Assembly: GCA_030590275.1 (NCBI GenBank)
Contig: JAUUYV010000126.1
Location: 1-5,978, forward strand
DNA length: 5,978 nt
Direction: 5' to 3'
Source: Porticoccaceae bacterium
GTDB taxonomy: Bacteria; Pseudomonadota; Gammaproteobacteria; Pseudomonadales; Porticoccaceae
Part shown: piece by piece, positions 1 through 5,978 of the stretch
How positions within the stretch are numbered: the first letter of the stretch is position 1
How the letters are laid out: the number at the start of each line of letters is the position of its first letter
Notes under the pieces: generated by a model
Seen by the model: only the letters and a program-made list of their open reading frames with translations
The model's database searches: none
What the model was told of the DNA's origin: nothing
Program-made: the position numbers and the translations under genes

Positions 1-1613
1 ATAGTCGTCGCCAACGCCTAATCACTGTCTGTGAACAACATCGCGAAGAGCAGCAGGAGCCAGAAAATTTTATTGCCGCGATTTCTGTAAGGGGGAAGCA
101 GGAGCTTACCCGGATAGTATCGGGGGCTGATTTCTATGCCTGCCCACGCCTAAACCCAGACCAATCGACTTTAGCCTGGATCAGCTGGCAGCACCCCAAT
201 ATGCCCTGGGATAACACGCGACTGCAGGTCGCAGAGTTTAAGGCCGACGGCTACCTGGACGAACCACAAAGCGTGACAGCAAAAAACACCGGGAATGACA
301 ACGATGAATCAATCCTGCAAATTAACTGGACGACGGATGGTGATTTATATTTTGTCTCGGATTACAGCGATTGGTGGAATATTTACCGGACCGGCGCAAA
401 AGATTTGCGCTCACTTGAAAACCCACCCACTGCTTTCCCAGTCTGTCTACGCCAGGCGGAATTCGCCACGCCGCTTTGGACATTGGGTATGTCTAATTAT
501 GGCATCAGCAAACACGGTGTCGTGGCACTCTACACCGAGGACGGACTCTGGCATCTGGGACTGATTTGGCCAGACAGAGAAACCTCTGGTTACCGCCCCC
601 TGCACACCATACCAACACCCTATTCCCAACTTTCTTCGCTGACGGTTAGTGAGCACCGGGCCTGGTTTATCGCCTCTTCTCCTCATCACGGTAGCGAGTT
701 AGTAGAGCTGGATATCGAGAACCAGAACCTGACTGTTCTGCACCAAATTGGCTCTCCCCAGGTAGAGCCGGAACATTTCTCCAGACCACAAACTCTCCGT
801 TACTCCACTACTAACGAAGACAGCGCCTACGGGTTTTACTATCCACCCACCAATCCCGAATACACTGCTCTACAAGGAGAAACACCGCCACTGATCGCAC
901 TGTGTCACGGAGGCCCCACGGGAGCAACCAGCACGGCTTTAAGCTACAAAGTTCAATTTTGGACCAACCGGGGCTTCGCGGTGGCCGACTTTAACTATCG
1001 TGGTAGTACCGGGTTTGGAAAAAAATATCGTAACAAACTCAATGGTAACTGGGGGCTTAGCGATGTAGAGGATATCGTCGCGGGAGTGACACATCTTTGC
1101 GAACAAGAATTAGCGGATCCCCGGCGACTCCTCATCCGCGGCAGCAGTGCTGGTGGTTACACAGTGCTGGCTGCTCTTACCTTTAGTGATATCTTTCAGG
1201 CTGGAGCCAGCCTATATGGTATTGGTGATCTCGAAACCCTGGCCAGAGACACCCATAAGTTTGAAGCCCGTTATCTGGATTCCCTGGTTGGCCCTTATCC
1301 TGAAGCACAAGAAACCTATCTCGAACGTTCACCTGTCCACCATATTGAAAACCTCAATTGCCCGGTAATCTTTTTTCAGGGCCTCGACGACAAAGTTGTA
1401 CCGCCCAACCAGGCACTCGCCATGGTGGATGCATTAAAAACAAAAAATCTCGATGTCGTTTATGTACCCTTTGCTGGAGAGGGTCATGGCTTTCGCAAAA
1501 CCGAAAATATTGCCCGCGTGTTTCGCGAAGAGCTTGCCTTTTACCGTAGGGTGCTTGGAATACCGACTCCACCCGGTAAACCCACAGCGAATACCCAAAC
1601 CACTCAAGCATGA
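1..1613 (+). CDS. S9 family peptidase (acylaminoacyl-peptidase/dipeptidyl aminopeptidase type), 5' truncated by the window edge
   Basis: Serine peptidase of the prolyl oligopeptidase superfamily (COG1506-like), which cleaves short peptides or removes blocked N-terminal residues. The frame is already open at base 3, so the ATG at 201 is internal: the codons before it read as family sequence (ADFYACPRLNPDQSTLAWIS). Of 536 visible residues, about 1-280 are the N-terminal beta-propeller and about 285-525 the alpha/beta-hydrolase domain. An HGGP loop starts near visible residue 302. The catalytic triad is intact: Ser in GSSAGG (codon 1146-1148), Asp in QGLDDKVVPP (codon 1389-1391) and His in GEGHGF (codon 1485-1487). 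Family members are usually about 600-660 residues, so roughly 70-120 residues lie off the left edge. I cannot tell whether a signal peptide exists. The stop overlaps the greB start, suggesting co-transcription. The exact substrate cannot be read from sequence. Confidence 0.95.
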   Translation, partial: SRRQRLITVCEQHREEQQEPENFIAAISVRGKQELTRIVSGADFYACPRLNPDQSTLAWISWQHPNMPWDNTRLQVAEFKADGYLDEPQSVTAKNTGNDNDESILQINWTTDGDLYFVSDYSDWWNIYRTGAKDLRSLENPPTAFPVCLRQAEFATPLWTLGMSNYGISKHGVVALYTEDGLWHLGLIWPDRETSGYRPLHTIPTPYSQLSSLTVSEHRAWFIASSPHHGSELVELDIENQNLTVLHQIGSPQVEPEHFSRPQTLRYSTTNEDSAYGFYYPPTNPEYTALQGETPPLIALCHGGPTGATSTALSYKVQFWTNRGFAVADFNYRGSTGFGKKYRNKLNGNWGLSDVEDIVAGVTHLCEQELADPRRLLIRGSSAGGYTVLAALTFSDIFQAGASLYGIGDLETLARDTHKFEARYLDSLVGPYPEAQETYLERSPVHHIENLNCPVIFFQGLDDKVVPPNQALAMVDALKTKNLDVVYVPFAGEGHGFRKTENIARVFREELAFYRRVLGIPTPPGKPTANTQTTQA

Positions 1614-2131
1614 GCCGCTACCGACCACCCCAGCCAAAATCTTCTCCCTACATTACTCCAGAGGGGGCCGACAGACTACGAGAAGAATTAAGGCTATTGT
1701 GGAAAATCGAACGTCCCCAGGTAACAGCCCAGGTCCACGAAGCCGCCAAAAATGGCGACCGTTCTGAAAATGGCGATTATATTTACGGCAAACGTCGACT
1801 CCGAGAAATCGACTATCGTGTTCGCTACCTGCACAAAAGACTTGAAGAGATCATCATCGTTGATCAAACACCTGATGACAAAAATAAGGTCTTTTTTGGC
1901 GCACAAGTGACTCTTCAGGAGATCACAAAGGAAATTTTAGGCCTAAACGACGAAGACAATGAAGCCACCTACCGCCTGGTCGGAGCTGATGAAATTGACA
2001 CCCGCAAGAACCACATTAGCATCGACTCGCCCATGGCAAGAGCCCTGATAGGTCAAACTATAAAATCTAGAATAAATATTACGGTAGGAAATGAAAAACG
2101 CTATTACCGGCTTGTATCAATTTGTTATTGA
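1610..2131 (+). CDS. greB: Transcription elongation factor GreB
   Basis: GreB enters the secondary channel of RNA polymerase and stimulates cleavage of backtracked transcripts, rescuing arrested complexes. The N-terminal coiled coil covers about residues 15-85, with the tip motif NGDRSENGDY. D50 and E53 correspond to the acidic pair that positions the catalytic magnesium. The C-terminal FKBP-like domain begins near VFFGA (residue 94) and carries the signature ISIDSPMARAL. The arginine-rich RRLREIDYRVRYL block and the family-typical spacing favour GreB over GreA. At 173 residues it is longer than the 158 of E. coli GreB. This comes from an N-terminal extension (MSRYRPPQPKSS), common in marine gammaproteobacteria, and about nine extra residues near 103-112. 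The start is fixed by the ATGA overlap with the peptidase and by the family N-terminus. No Shine-Dalgarno motif is visible, so translation is probably coupled. Confidence 0.97.
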   Translation: MSRYRPPQPKSSPYITPEGADRLREELRLLWKIERPQVTAQVHEAAKNGDRSENGDYIYGKRRLREIDYRVRYLHKRLEEIIIVDQTPDDKNKVFFGAQVTLQEITKEILGLNDEDNEATYRLVGADEIDTRKNHISIDSPMARALIGQTIKSRINITVGNEKRYYRLVSICY

Positions 2132-2140
2132 AGAGTATCT

Positions 2141-2175
2141 AAAAAAACAAATCGCAACAGGCGACACTTCTTTTT
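2141..2175. terminator. Candidate bidirectional terminator between convergent greB and the HD-GYP gene
   Basis: A four-base-pair stem TCGC/GCGA (2152-2155 and 2161-2164) with a five-base loop is flanked by an A tract (2141-2147) and a T tract (2171-2175). Read on the minus strand, the hairpin is followed at once by TTTGTTTTTTT, a good uridine tract for ending the HD-GYP transcript. Read on the plus strand, the T run comes seven bases after the stem and is weaker. The stem is short for a strong intrinsic terminator. The position, in the 86-base gap between two convergent stops, supports the call. Confidence 0.4.
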
Positions 2176-2217
2176 AGAACACCTCCCTTTTAAAACACTT
2201 TACTTAGAAGACTTCAG

Positions 2218-3579
2218 CTAAAACATAGCCGCTTCAGACTTAACCTTGTAGTCCTTTAAATAAATACCGCAGTCACCATCGGTAAGTGTCTTTTTAATCA
2301 GAAAATCCTTACTCAACTCGTTAGTATCCGTCAAATGTAACTCGACGGTACGTTCACTCATTGGTTCCTTATTTGCATCTCGTAACACGACAATCGTGGG
2401 TAAATGACGAAATTTGTGTTTTCCGGTCAACACTATTCCCACCATACCATTACGCAGTTCCACGATCGTACCTGGGGGATAAGGGCCGATCGCTTTAATA
2501 AATTCAAGAGCAATTTCTTCATCAAACTGCTTACCTCGATTTTCAAAAATAATCTTCTGCGCCTGCACTGGCGACTTAGCTCTGGAATAACAACGATTAC
2601 TGGTAATCGCATCATAGGCATCTACCACCGCTATAATTCTGGCGAATTCGGAGATACCAACTTCCAGTCCCCGTGGATATCCCTTACCGTCCGGACGTTC
2701 GTGGTGATTAAGAGCAACGTCTATAGCCAGGCTGTGCACCACATCACTGACTGTGTCAGTCAGCAAACGATGACCATCTACTGTATGTTGCTGGATGATT
2801 TTAAATTCTTCTTCAGTCAATTTGCCAGGTTTATCCAGGATTTCCTGGGGTGCTTTCATCTTGCCAACATCGTGCAGCAGACCACACAGACCCACCAATT
2901 GAAGCTCAGGTTGCGTCAAGCGCAAATGACGACCAAAGGCTATCGCCAAAATGCAAACATTTAAACAGTGCTCAGCAGTGTATTGATTCTCATCCTTAAT
3001 TTTACTCATCCAGCTCATTGCATCTGGATTATTCATAATACTCTGTACGCAACCGCTCACTGTGTCTTCCGCAACATCAGTATCAATCATCTGACCCATC
3101 TGTACAGAGTGCATAATAGCTTTGATATTAACCTTACCAGCGTCACTAACCTCGCGTGCAACTTTATGCTCGGCCCGTACGGATCTCTTCGGTTCATACT
3201 CTGGTCGTGCCGCCATACGCCTCAGAGCACTAACCTTTCCTCCGGAATTTTTGTTTTTAGCTCCACCTCGGTTTATGGTGACGCCACTACTTTTGATCTT
3301 CGATGATGCCGTGGCTAATTTCGGTGGGGGCGCCTGTACCTTCTCGAAGGCAACACGAGCTGCCCCCCCTCCAACAATAAAGACGTTTTTACAATGCTGC
3401 ATCAAGGTTTGTATTTGACTCTTACTACGAATTTCAAAACCCTGCACCAAAAATGGAGTTTCAAGCCAGGGTTTGTCCAGCTCGGCTACAAACATGCCAA
3501 TCTGCAGCTGACTGGTAGACACCTCAACCAGGTTCTCTGCACTATGCTCACCATCTTCTTGACCGTAGCTATCAGACAT
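2218..3579 (-). CDS. DUF3391 and HD-GYP domain protein, predicted cyclic-di-GMP phosphodiesterase
   Basis: Predicted to hydrolyse cyclic-di-GMP, lowering the signal that favours biofilm over motility. Of 453 residues, about 10-85 match the DUF3391 domain (VSTSQLQIGMFVAELDKPWL). Residues 86-145 are a basic, Lys/Ser/Gly-rich, probably disordered linker. The HD-GYP domain runs from about 155 to 365. Visible active-site motifs are H204, HDVGK (236-240), H265 and H270, HHERPDGKGYP (292-302) and D320 in VVDAYDAIT; all look intact. A C-terminal beta-rich extension follows. There is no membrane segment or signal peptide, so it is probably cytoplasmic. The ATG at 3579 is preceded by AGGA with ten bases between, and gives the normal N-terminus for this architecture. 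It is monocistronic here and convergent with greB. The residue four before H204 is Tyr rather than the Glu of three-metal members, which suggests a two-metal site. Phosphodiesterase activity is inferred from motifs. Confidence 0.95.
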   Translation of the reverse strand: MSDSYGQEDGEHSAENLVEVSTSQLQIGMFVAELDKPWLETPFLVQGFEIRSKSQIQTLMQHCKNVFIVGGGAARVAFEKVQAPPPKLATASSKIKSSGVTINRGGAKNKNSGGKVSALRRMAARPEYEPKRSVRAEHKVAREVSDAGKVNIKAIMHSVQMGQMIDTDVAEDTVSGCVQSIMNNPDAMSWMSKIKDENQYTAEHCLNVCILAIAFGRHLRLTQPELQLVGLCGLLHDVGKMKAPQEILDKPGKLTEEEFKIIQQHTVDGHRLLTDTVSDVVHSLAIDVALNHHERPDGKGYPRGLEVGISEFARIIAVVDAYDAITSNRCYSRAKSPVQAQKIIFENRGKQFDEEIALEFIKAIGPYPPGTIVELRNGMVGIVLTGKHKFRHLPTIVVLRDANKEPMSERTVELHLTDTNELSKDFLIKKTLTDGDCGIYLKDYKVKSEAAMF

Positions 3580-3589
3580 AATAATTCAA

Positions 3590-3593
3590 TCCT
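3590..3593 (-). promoter_or_regulatory. Shine-Dalgarno site of the HD-GYP gene
   Basis: The minus strand reads AGGA ten bases before the ATG at 3579. A second AGGA lies six bases further upstream (3596-3599) but is too far away to be the main site. This supports the chosen start. Confidence 0.55.
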
Positions 3594-3617
3594 AATCCTG
3601 TCATTCCTAATGCTTCA

Positions 3618-3646
3618 ATTATTCTCTCTATGCTGAGTTGAGGGAA
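3618..3646 (-). promoter_or_regulatory. Weak sigma70 promoter candidate for the HD-GYP gene
   Basis: On the minus strand, AATAAT (3618-3623, five of six matches to the -10 consensus) lies 17 bases after TTCCCT (3641-3646, three of six). It would give a leader of about 30 bases. An alternative pair is TTGATA (3653-3658) and CAGCAT (3630-3635), with a better -35 and a poorer -10. Neither is strong. Other signals in 3580-3717 are not obvious. Confidence 0.25.
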
Positions 3647-3717
3647 TAGCCATATCAACCAAACCACCTTATTTGACGTGCCAATAAGTGTTTTTGCGGA
3701 CTGACTCACAAATTTAA

Positions 3718-4020
3718 CTATCCCTCTGAGTTATCCATCGATACGTCATCTATAACTTCGGCCACACATCGTTTTAGAACGAGCAGTATCTCAAACTCAA
3801 ACCACGGGTTTTGATGTAGCCACCGCCGACTCCTGGGCGATGGAGGTACCAAAGGTCAATGCCGCGATGTCGCGACGGGTCAGCGGCGGATACGTTCGGC
3901 TACACTGACACTGACACTGATCTGTACAACAGGCCTCGGACCCAGAGGTAAATCCTGACAATGGCCACAGGCACGCACCTCAGCTAACAAGTTTTGTAGC
4001 GAAATACAGGAAGTATCCAT
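3718..4020 (-). pseudogene. Decayed uracil-DNA-glycosylase-like gene with its central part deleted
   Basis: One minus-strand frame carries both ends of a small UDG-superfamily protein (PF03167-like; intact members, as I recall, about 190-200 residues). The ATG at 4020 follows AGAGGA (4025-4030). The first 35 codons include NLLAEVRACGHCQDLPLGP and RPVVQ, matching the family N-terminus with its CxxC. Similarity then stops, and a TGA appears at 3880-3882 after 46 codons. Another TGA follows in the same frame at 3856-3858. Beyond it the frame reads PPSPRSRRWLHQNPWFE, then FEILLVLKRCVAEV, the family C-terminus, ending at TAG (3718-3720). Only 101 codons separate start and final stop, so the catalytic core (the GQAPG segment and what follows) is missing. 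The usual C-terminal HPSPR motif reads PPSPR, losing its His. No repair activity is expected. I am sure of the two ends and the stops; the family name rests on recognised motifs. Confidence 0.8.
3903..3920. repeat. Three tandem copies of the hexamer CACTGA inside the UDG-like relic
   Basis: Three exact head-to-tail copies lie in the relic. On the minus strand they encode the Ser-Val alternation after VVQI, exactly where similarity to the family ends. This may be slippage expansion next to the deletion point. Confidence 0.7.
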
Positions 4021-4085
4021 TAATTCCTCTGAGAGTTTGCTGGCAGTGCGGGGCCACTGATATCATCCATCGACAGCTCTGCCAC
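4020..4085 (-). other. Short open stretch whose TAA overlaps the relic's ATG (TAATG); possible remnant of an upstream coding end
   Basis: From a GTG at 4083-4085 the minus strand reads 21 codons (VAELSMDDISGPALPANSQR and one Asn), and its TAA shares one base with the ATG at 4020, a common coupling arrangement. A TAG lies directly before the GTG, so it has no longer open frame. It resembles the C-terminus of the adjacent relic (VAEVIDDVSMDNSEG). It could be the remnant of a duplicated gene end, or simply the 5' leader of the relic. It is not called as a gene. Confidence 0.25.
4037..4066 (+). promoter_or_regulatory. Candidate extended -10 promoter for gcvP
   Basis: TATCAT (4061-4066, five of six matches to the -10 consensus) is preceded by TGA, forming an extended -10 (TG-N-TATCAT). 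TTGCTG (4037-4042) lies 18 bases upstream as a poor -35. Transcription would begin near 4073, leaving a leader of about 60 bases. The rest of 4021-4131 shows no glycine riboswitch signature and no clear operator. Confidence 0.35.
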
Positions 4086-4131
4086 CTATATCCCGCATTT
4101 AGTACATTATCTAAGAGAACGAAACTCCCCT

Positions 4132-5978
4132 ATGGCCGATAAACGCGATCCTATTACTCTATCGTTGCCCGCAAATACTAGCAACGCAGATGTACTTTCA
4201 AACGTGAGCGACGGTGAGTTTGCCAGGCGCCACATCGGCCTCAACCCTACCCAGCAGCAAAGCATGCTGGATGAGCTCGGTATCACTGACCTGGACTCAC
4301 TCATCGAAGAGGTCGTACCGCCAGCGATACTCAAGACCTCAGCACTCGAGCTGGGCAATCCCTTAACTGAACGAGAAGCCCTCATCCAGCTAAAACAGTT
4401 AGCCTCGAAAAACAAGCTTTATACATCGCTCATTGGTCTTGGCTATCACGACACCATTCTACCTTCGGTCATTCAACGCAATGTGTTAGAAAATCCCGGT
4501 TGGTATACCGCCTACACACCTTATCAACCTGAAATCTCCCAGGGTCGTCTCGAAGGACTGCTAAATTTCCAGCAGATGATCATGGATCTCAGTGGCATGG
4601 AAATGGCCAATGCCTCGCTACTCGATGAAGCGACCGCCGCGGCTGAGGCCATGGCCATGGCCAAACGCCAGCAACGAAAAAACAAAAGTCAGCGTTTTTT
4701 TGTGGATGAGCAATGCCTCCCTCAAACTATCGCAGTAGTACAAACCCGCGCCGAACACTTTGGTTTTGAAGTACTGGTGGGCAAGCCGGAAACTGAACTT
4801 TTGAAGAGGGATTATTTTGGCGCTCTTTTGCAGTACCCAGGCAGCGACGGACAGGTAAACGACTTAAGCACACAGATAGAACAGATACACCAGCACAACG
4901 CGCTGGCAATTGTCGCCGCAGACCTGATGAGCCTGGTTTTACTTAAATCACCAGGCGACATGGGTGCCGATATTGTCGTAGGCAGCAATCAGCGCTTTGG
5001 CATCCCGCCAGGCTTCGGTGGTCCTCACGCCGGATTTTTTGCTTTTCGCGAAGCCTACAAACGGGCCGCACCCGGCCGCATAATCGGCGTATCCGTAGAC
5101 TGCCGCGGCAAACCTGCGCTGCGTATGGCTATGCAAACCAGAGAACAACATATACGACGAGAGAAAGCCAACTCCAACATCTGTACCTCGCAAGTCTTAC
5201 TGGCAGTCATTAGCGGTTTCTATGCGGTATATCACGGCCCGAATGGTTTACAAAAAATTGCGAGTCGCATTCACCAGCTCACCAACCAACTAGCCTCTGG
5301 CCTTAAAAACCAGGGCTATACCCTACGCAACAAAAGCTGGTTTGACACCCTGACAATAGAAGTAGGTTCTCAACAAAACACTCTCTATAAAAATGCCCAG
5401 GAAAAACACATCAACCTGCGAAAAGTAGGTGACCGTGCACTGGCTATTAGCCTGAACGAAACCAGCGACCTGCAGCTGATAAACCAGTTACTGGATATTT
5501 TTGGAGCGGGTTTAGAGACAGGCGGCGCGGTAAAAGAGCTATACGGACTGCCGCAACAATTGCTACGAAACGATGCCATTCTTCAACACCCTGTATTCAA
5601 GCGCTACCACAGCGAAACAGAAATGTTGCGTTATCTCACCCGCCTGGAAAGCCGGGACATCGCCCTTAACCACAGCATGATTCCTCTCGGTTCCTGCACC
5701 ATGAAACTCAACGCCACAGCGGAAATGCTTCCGGTCACCTGGCCAGAGTTCGCTAATATTCACCCCTTCGTACCACTCGACCAGGCTCAGGGCTATTTAC
5801 AATTATTCGAAGACCTGGAAAAAATGCTGGCCGCCTGCACCGGCTACCATGCAGTGTCTCTACAACCCAACGCGGGTTCCCAGGGAGAGTACGCTGGACT
5901 GCTGGCCATCACTAAATATCACCAGAGCCAGCAGCAGCAACAACGTAATATTTGTTTAATTCCCTCCTCAGCCCATGG
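4132..5978 (+). CDS. gcvP: Glycine dehydrogenase (decarboxylating), P protein of the glycine cleavage system, 3' truncated by the window edge
   Basis: A cytoplasmic, pyridoxal-phosphate-dependent enzyme. It decarboxylates glycine and passes the aminomethyl group to the lipoyl arm of GcvH, feeding one-carbon units to tetrahydrofolate through GcvT. The frame is open to the right edge (615 codons; intact bacterial single-chain proteins have about 950-965). The N-terminal half shows FARRHIGLNPTQQQ, WYTAYTPYQPEISQGRLEGL (from residue 124), LLDEATAAAEAMAMAKR, QRFGIPPGFGGPHAGFF and MQTREQHIRREKANSNICTS. The C-terminal half begins with HSMIPLGSCTMKLNA (about 514-528). The PLP-binding Lys (in an HLNLHKTF-type motif) lies past the window. 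The ATG at 4132 is the first start after an in-frame TGA at 4030 and gives a family-like N-terminus about 20 residues longer than E. coli's. The ribosome site is weak (AAGAG, 14 bases upstream). gcvT and gcvH are not upstream; downstream genes are not visible. Confidence 0.97.
   Translation, partial: MADKRDPITLSLPANTSNADVLSNVSDGEFARRHIGLNPTQQQSMLDELGITDLDSLIEEVVPPAILKTSALELGNPLTEREALIQLKQLASKNKLYTSLIGLGYHDTILPSVIQRNVLENPGWYTAYTPYQPEISQGRLEGLLNFQQMIMDLSGMEMANASLLDEATAAAEAMAMAKRQQRKNKSQRFFVDEQCLPQTIAVVQTRAEHFGFEVLVGKPETELLKRDYFGALLQYPGSDGQVNDLSTQIEQIHQHNALAIVAADLMSLVLLKSPGDMGADIVVGSNQRFGIPPGFGGPHAGFFAFREAYKRAAPGRIIGVSVDCRGKPALRMAMQTREQHIRREKANSNICTSQVLLAVISGFYAVYHGPNGLQKIASRIHQLTNQLASGLKNQGYTLRNKSWFDTLTIEVGSQQNTLYKNAQEKHINLRKVGDRALAISLNETSDLQLINQLLDIFGAGLETGGAVKELYGLPQQLLRNDAILQHPVFKRYHSETEMLRYLTRLESRDIALNHSMIPLGSCTMKLNATAEMLPVTWPEFANIHPFVPLDQAQGYLQLFEDLEKMLAACTGYHAVSLQPNAGSQGEYAGLLAITKYHQSQQQQQRNICLIPSSAH

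Noticed and set aside
201..203. ATG at 201 as the start of the S9 peptidase
   Set aside because: The same frame is open to the left edge and its translation is family-like, so the gene begins outside the window.
2404..2964. 186-codon plus-strand reading frame
   Set aside because: It is the antisense shadow of the HD-GYP gene; the minus frame has all the family motifs.
3670..3690. Sigma54-like promoter on the minus strand (TTGGCACG)
   Set aside because: The -24 box is perfect but the -12 GC is absent at the required spacing (AA instead), so it is not a convincing sigma54 site.
3863..3874. Inverted repeat CGCGA-TG-TCGCG as an operator or terminator
   Set aside because: It lies inside the relic, has a two-base loop and no T tract, and is more likely chance in GC-rich coding remnants.
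3840..3908. Small plus-strand ORF (MEVPKVNAAMSRRVSGGYVR onward)
   Set aside because: It has no ribosome binding site or family resemblance, and it is antisense to the UDG-like relic.
4021..4131. Glycine riboswitch before gcvP
   Set aside because: The conserved riboswitch core, including the CAGG and AAAGGAC-type segments, is not visible on the plus strand.
4107..4415. 102-codon minus-strand reading frame over the gcvP start
   Set aside because: It is antisense to well-matched GcvP sequence, and its translation is Ser/Arg-rich with no recognisable motif.

Overview
The window looks like chromosomal DNA of a gammaproteobacterium, probably a marine, Cellvibrio-like lineage. I infer this from the GreB N-terminus (MSRYRPPQPKSSPYITPEG), the single-chain GcvP and the DUF3391-type HD-GYP protein; no rRNA or other marker gene is present to settle it. 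Base composition is moderate and coding density is high. No phage, transposon, CRISPR or toxin-antitoxin signal is visible.

Layout. (1) 1-1613, plus: the 3' part of an S9 family serine peptidase, beginning outside the window. (2) 1610-2131, plus: greB, overlapping the peptidase stop in an ATGA junction. (3) 2132-2217: a short convergent gap with a small hairpin and T/A tracts that could terminate both strands. (4) 2218-3579, minus: an HD-GYP cyclic-di-GMP phosphodiesterase with an N-terminal DUF3391 domain. (5) 3580-4131: a gene-poor stretch. It holds the HD-GYP upstream region and, at 3718-4020 minus, a decayed uracil-DNA-glycosylase-like gene. That gene keeps its ribosome binding site, N-terminus and C-terminus in one frame but has lost its middle. 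(6) 4132-5978, plus: the first 615 codons of gcvP, glycine decarboxylase, running off the right edge.

The genes do not form one pathway. The peptidase and greB are probably co-transcribed. The HD-GYP gene is an independent signalling gene. gcvP is divergent from the relic and probably has its own promoter. It has neither gcvT/gcvH nor a glycine riboswitch just upstream.

The least ordinary part is 3718-4131: the relic, a triplicated hexamer where its family similarity stops, and a 5' flank that weakly mirrors its 3' end. I found no convincing new multi-gene system.
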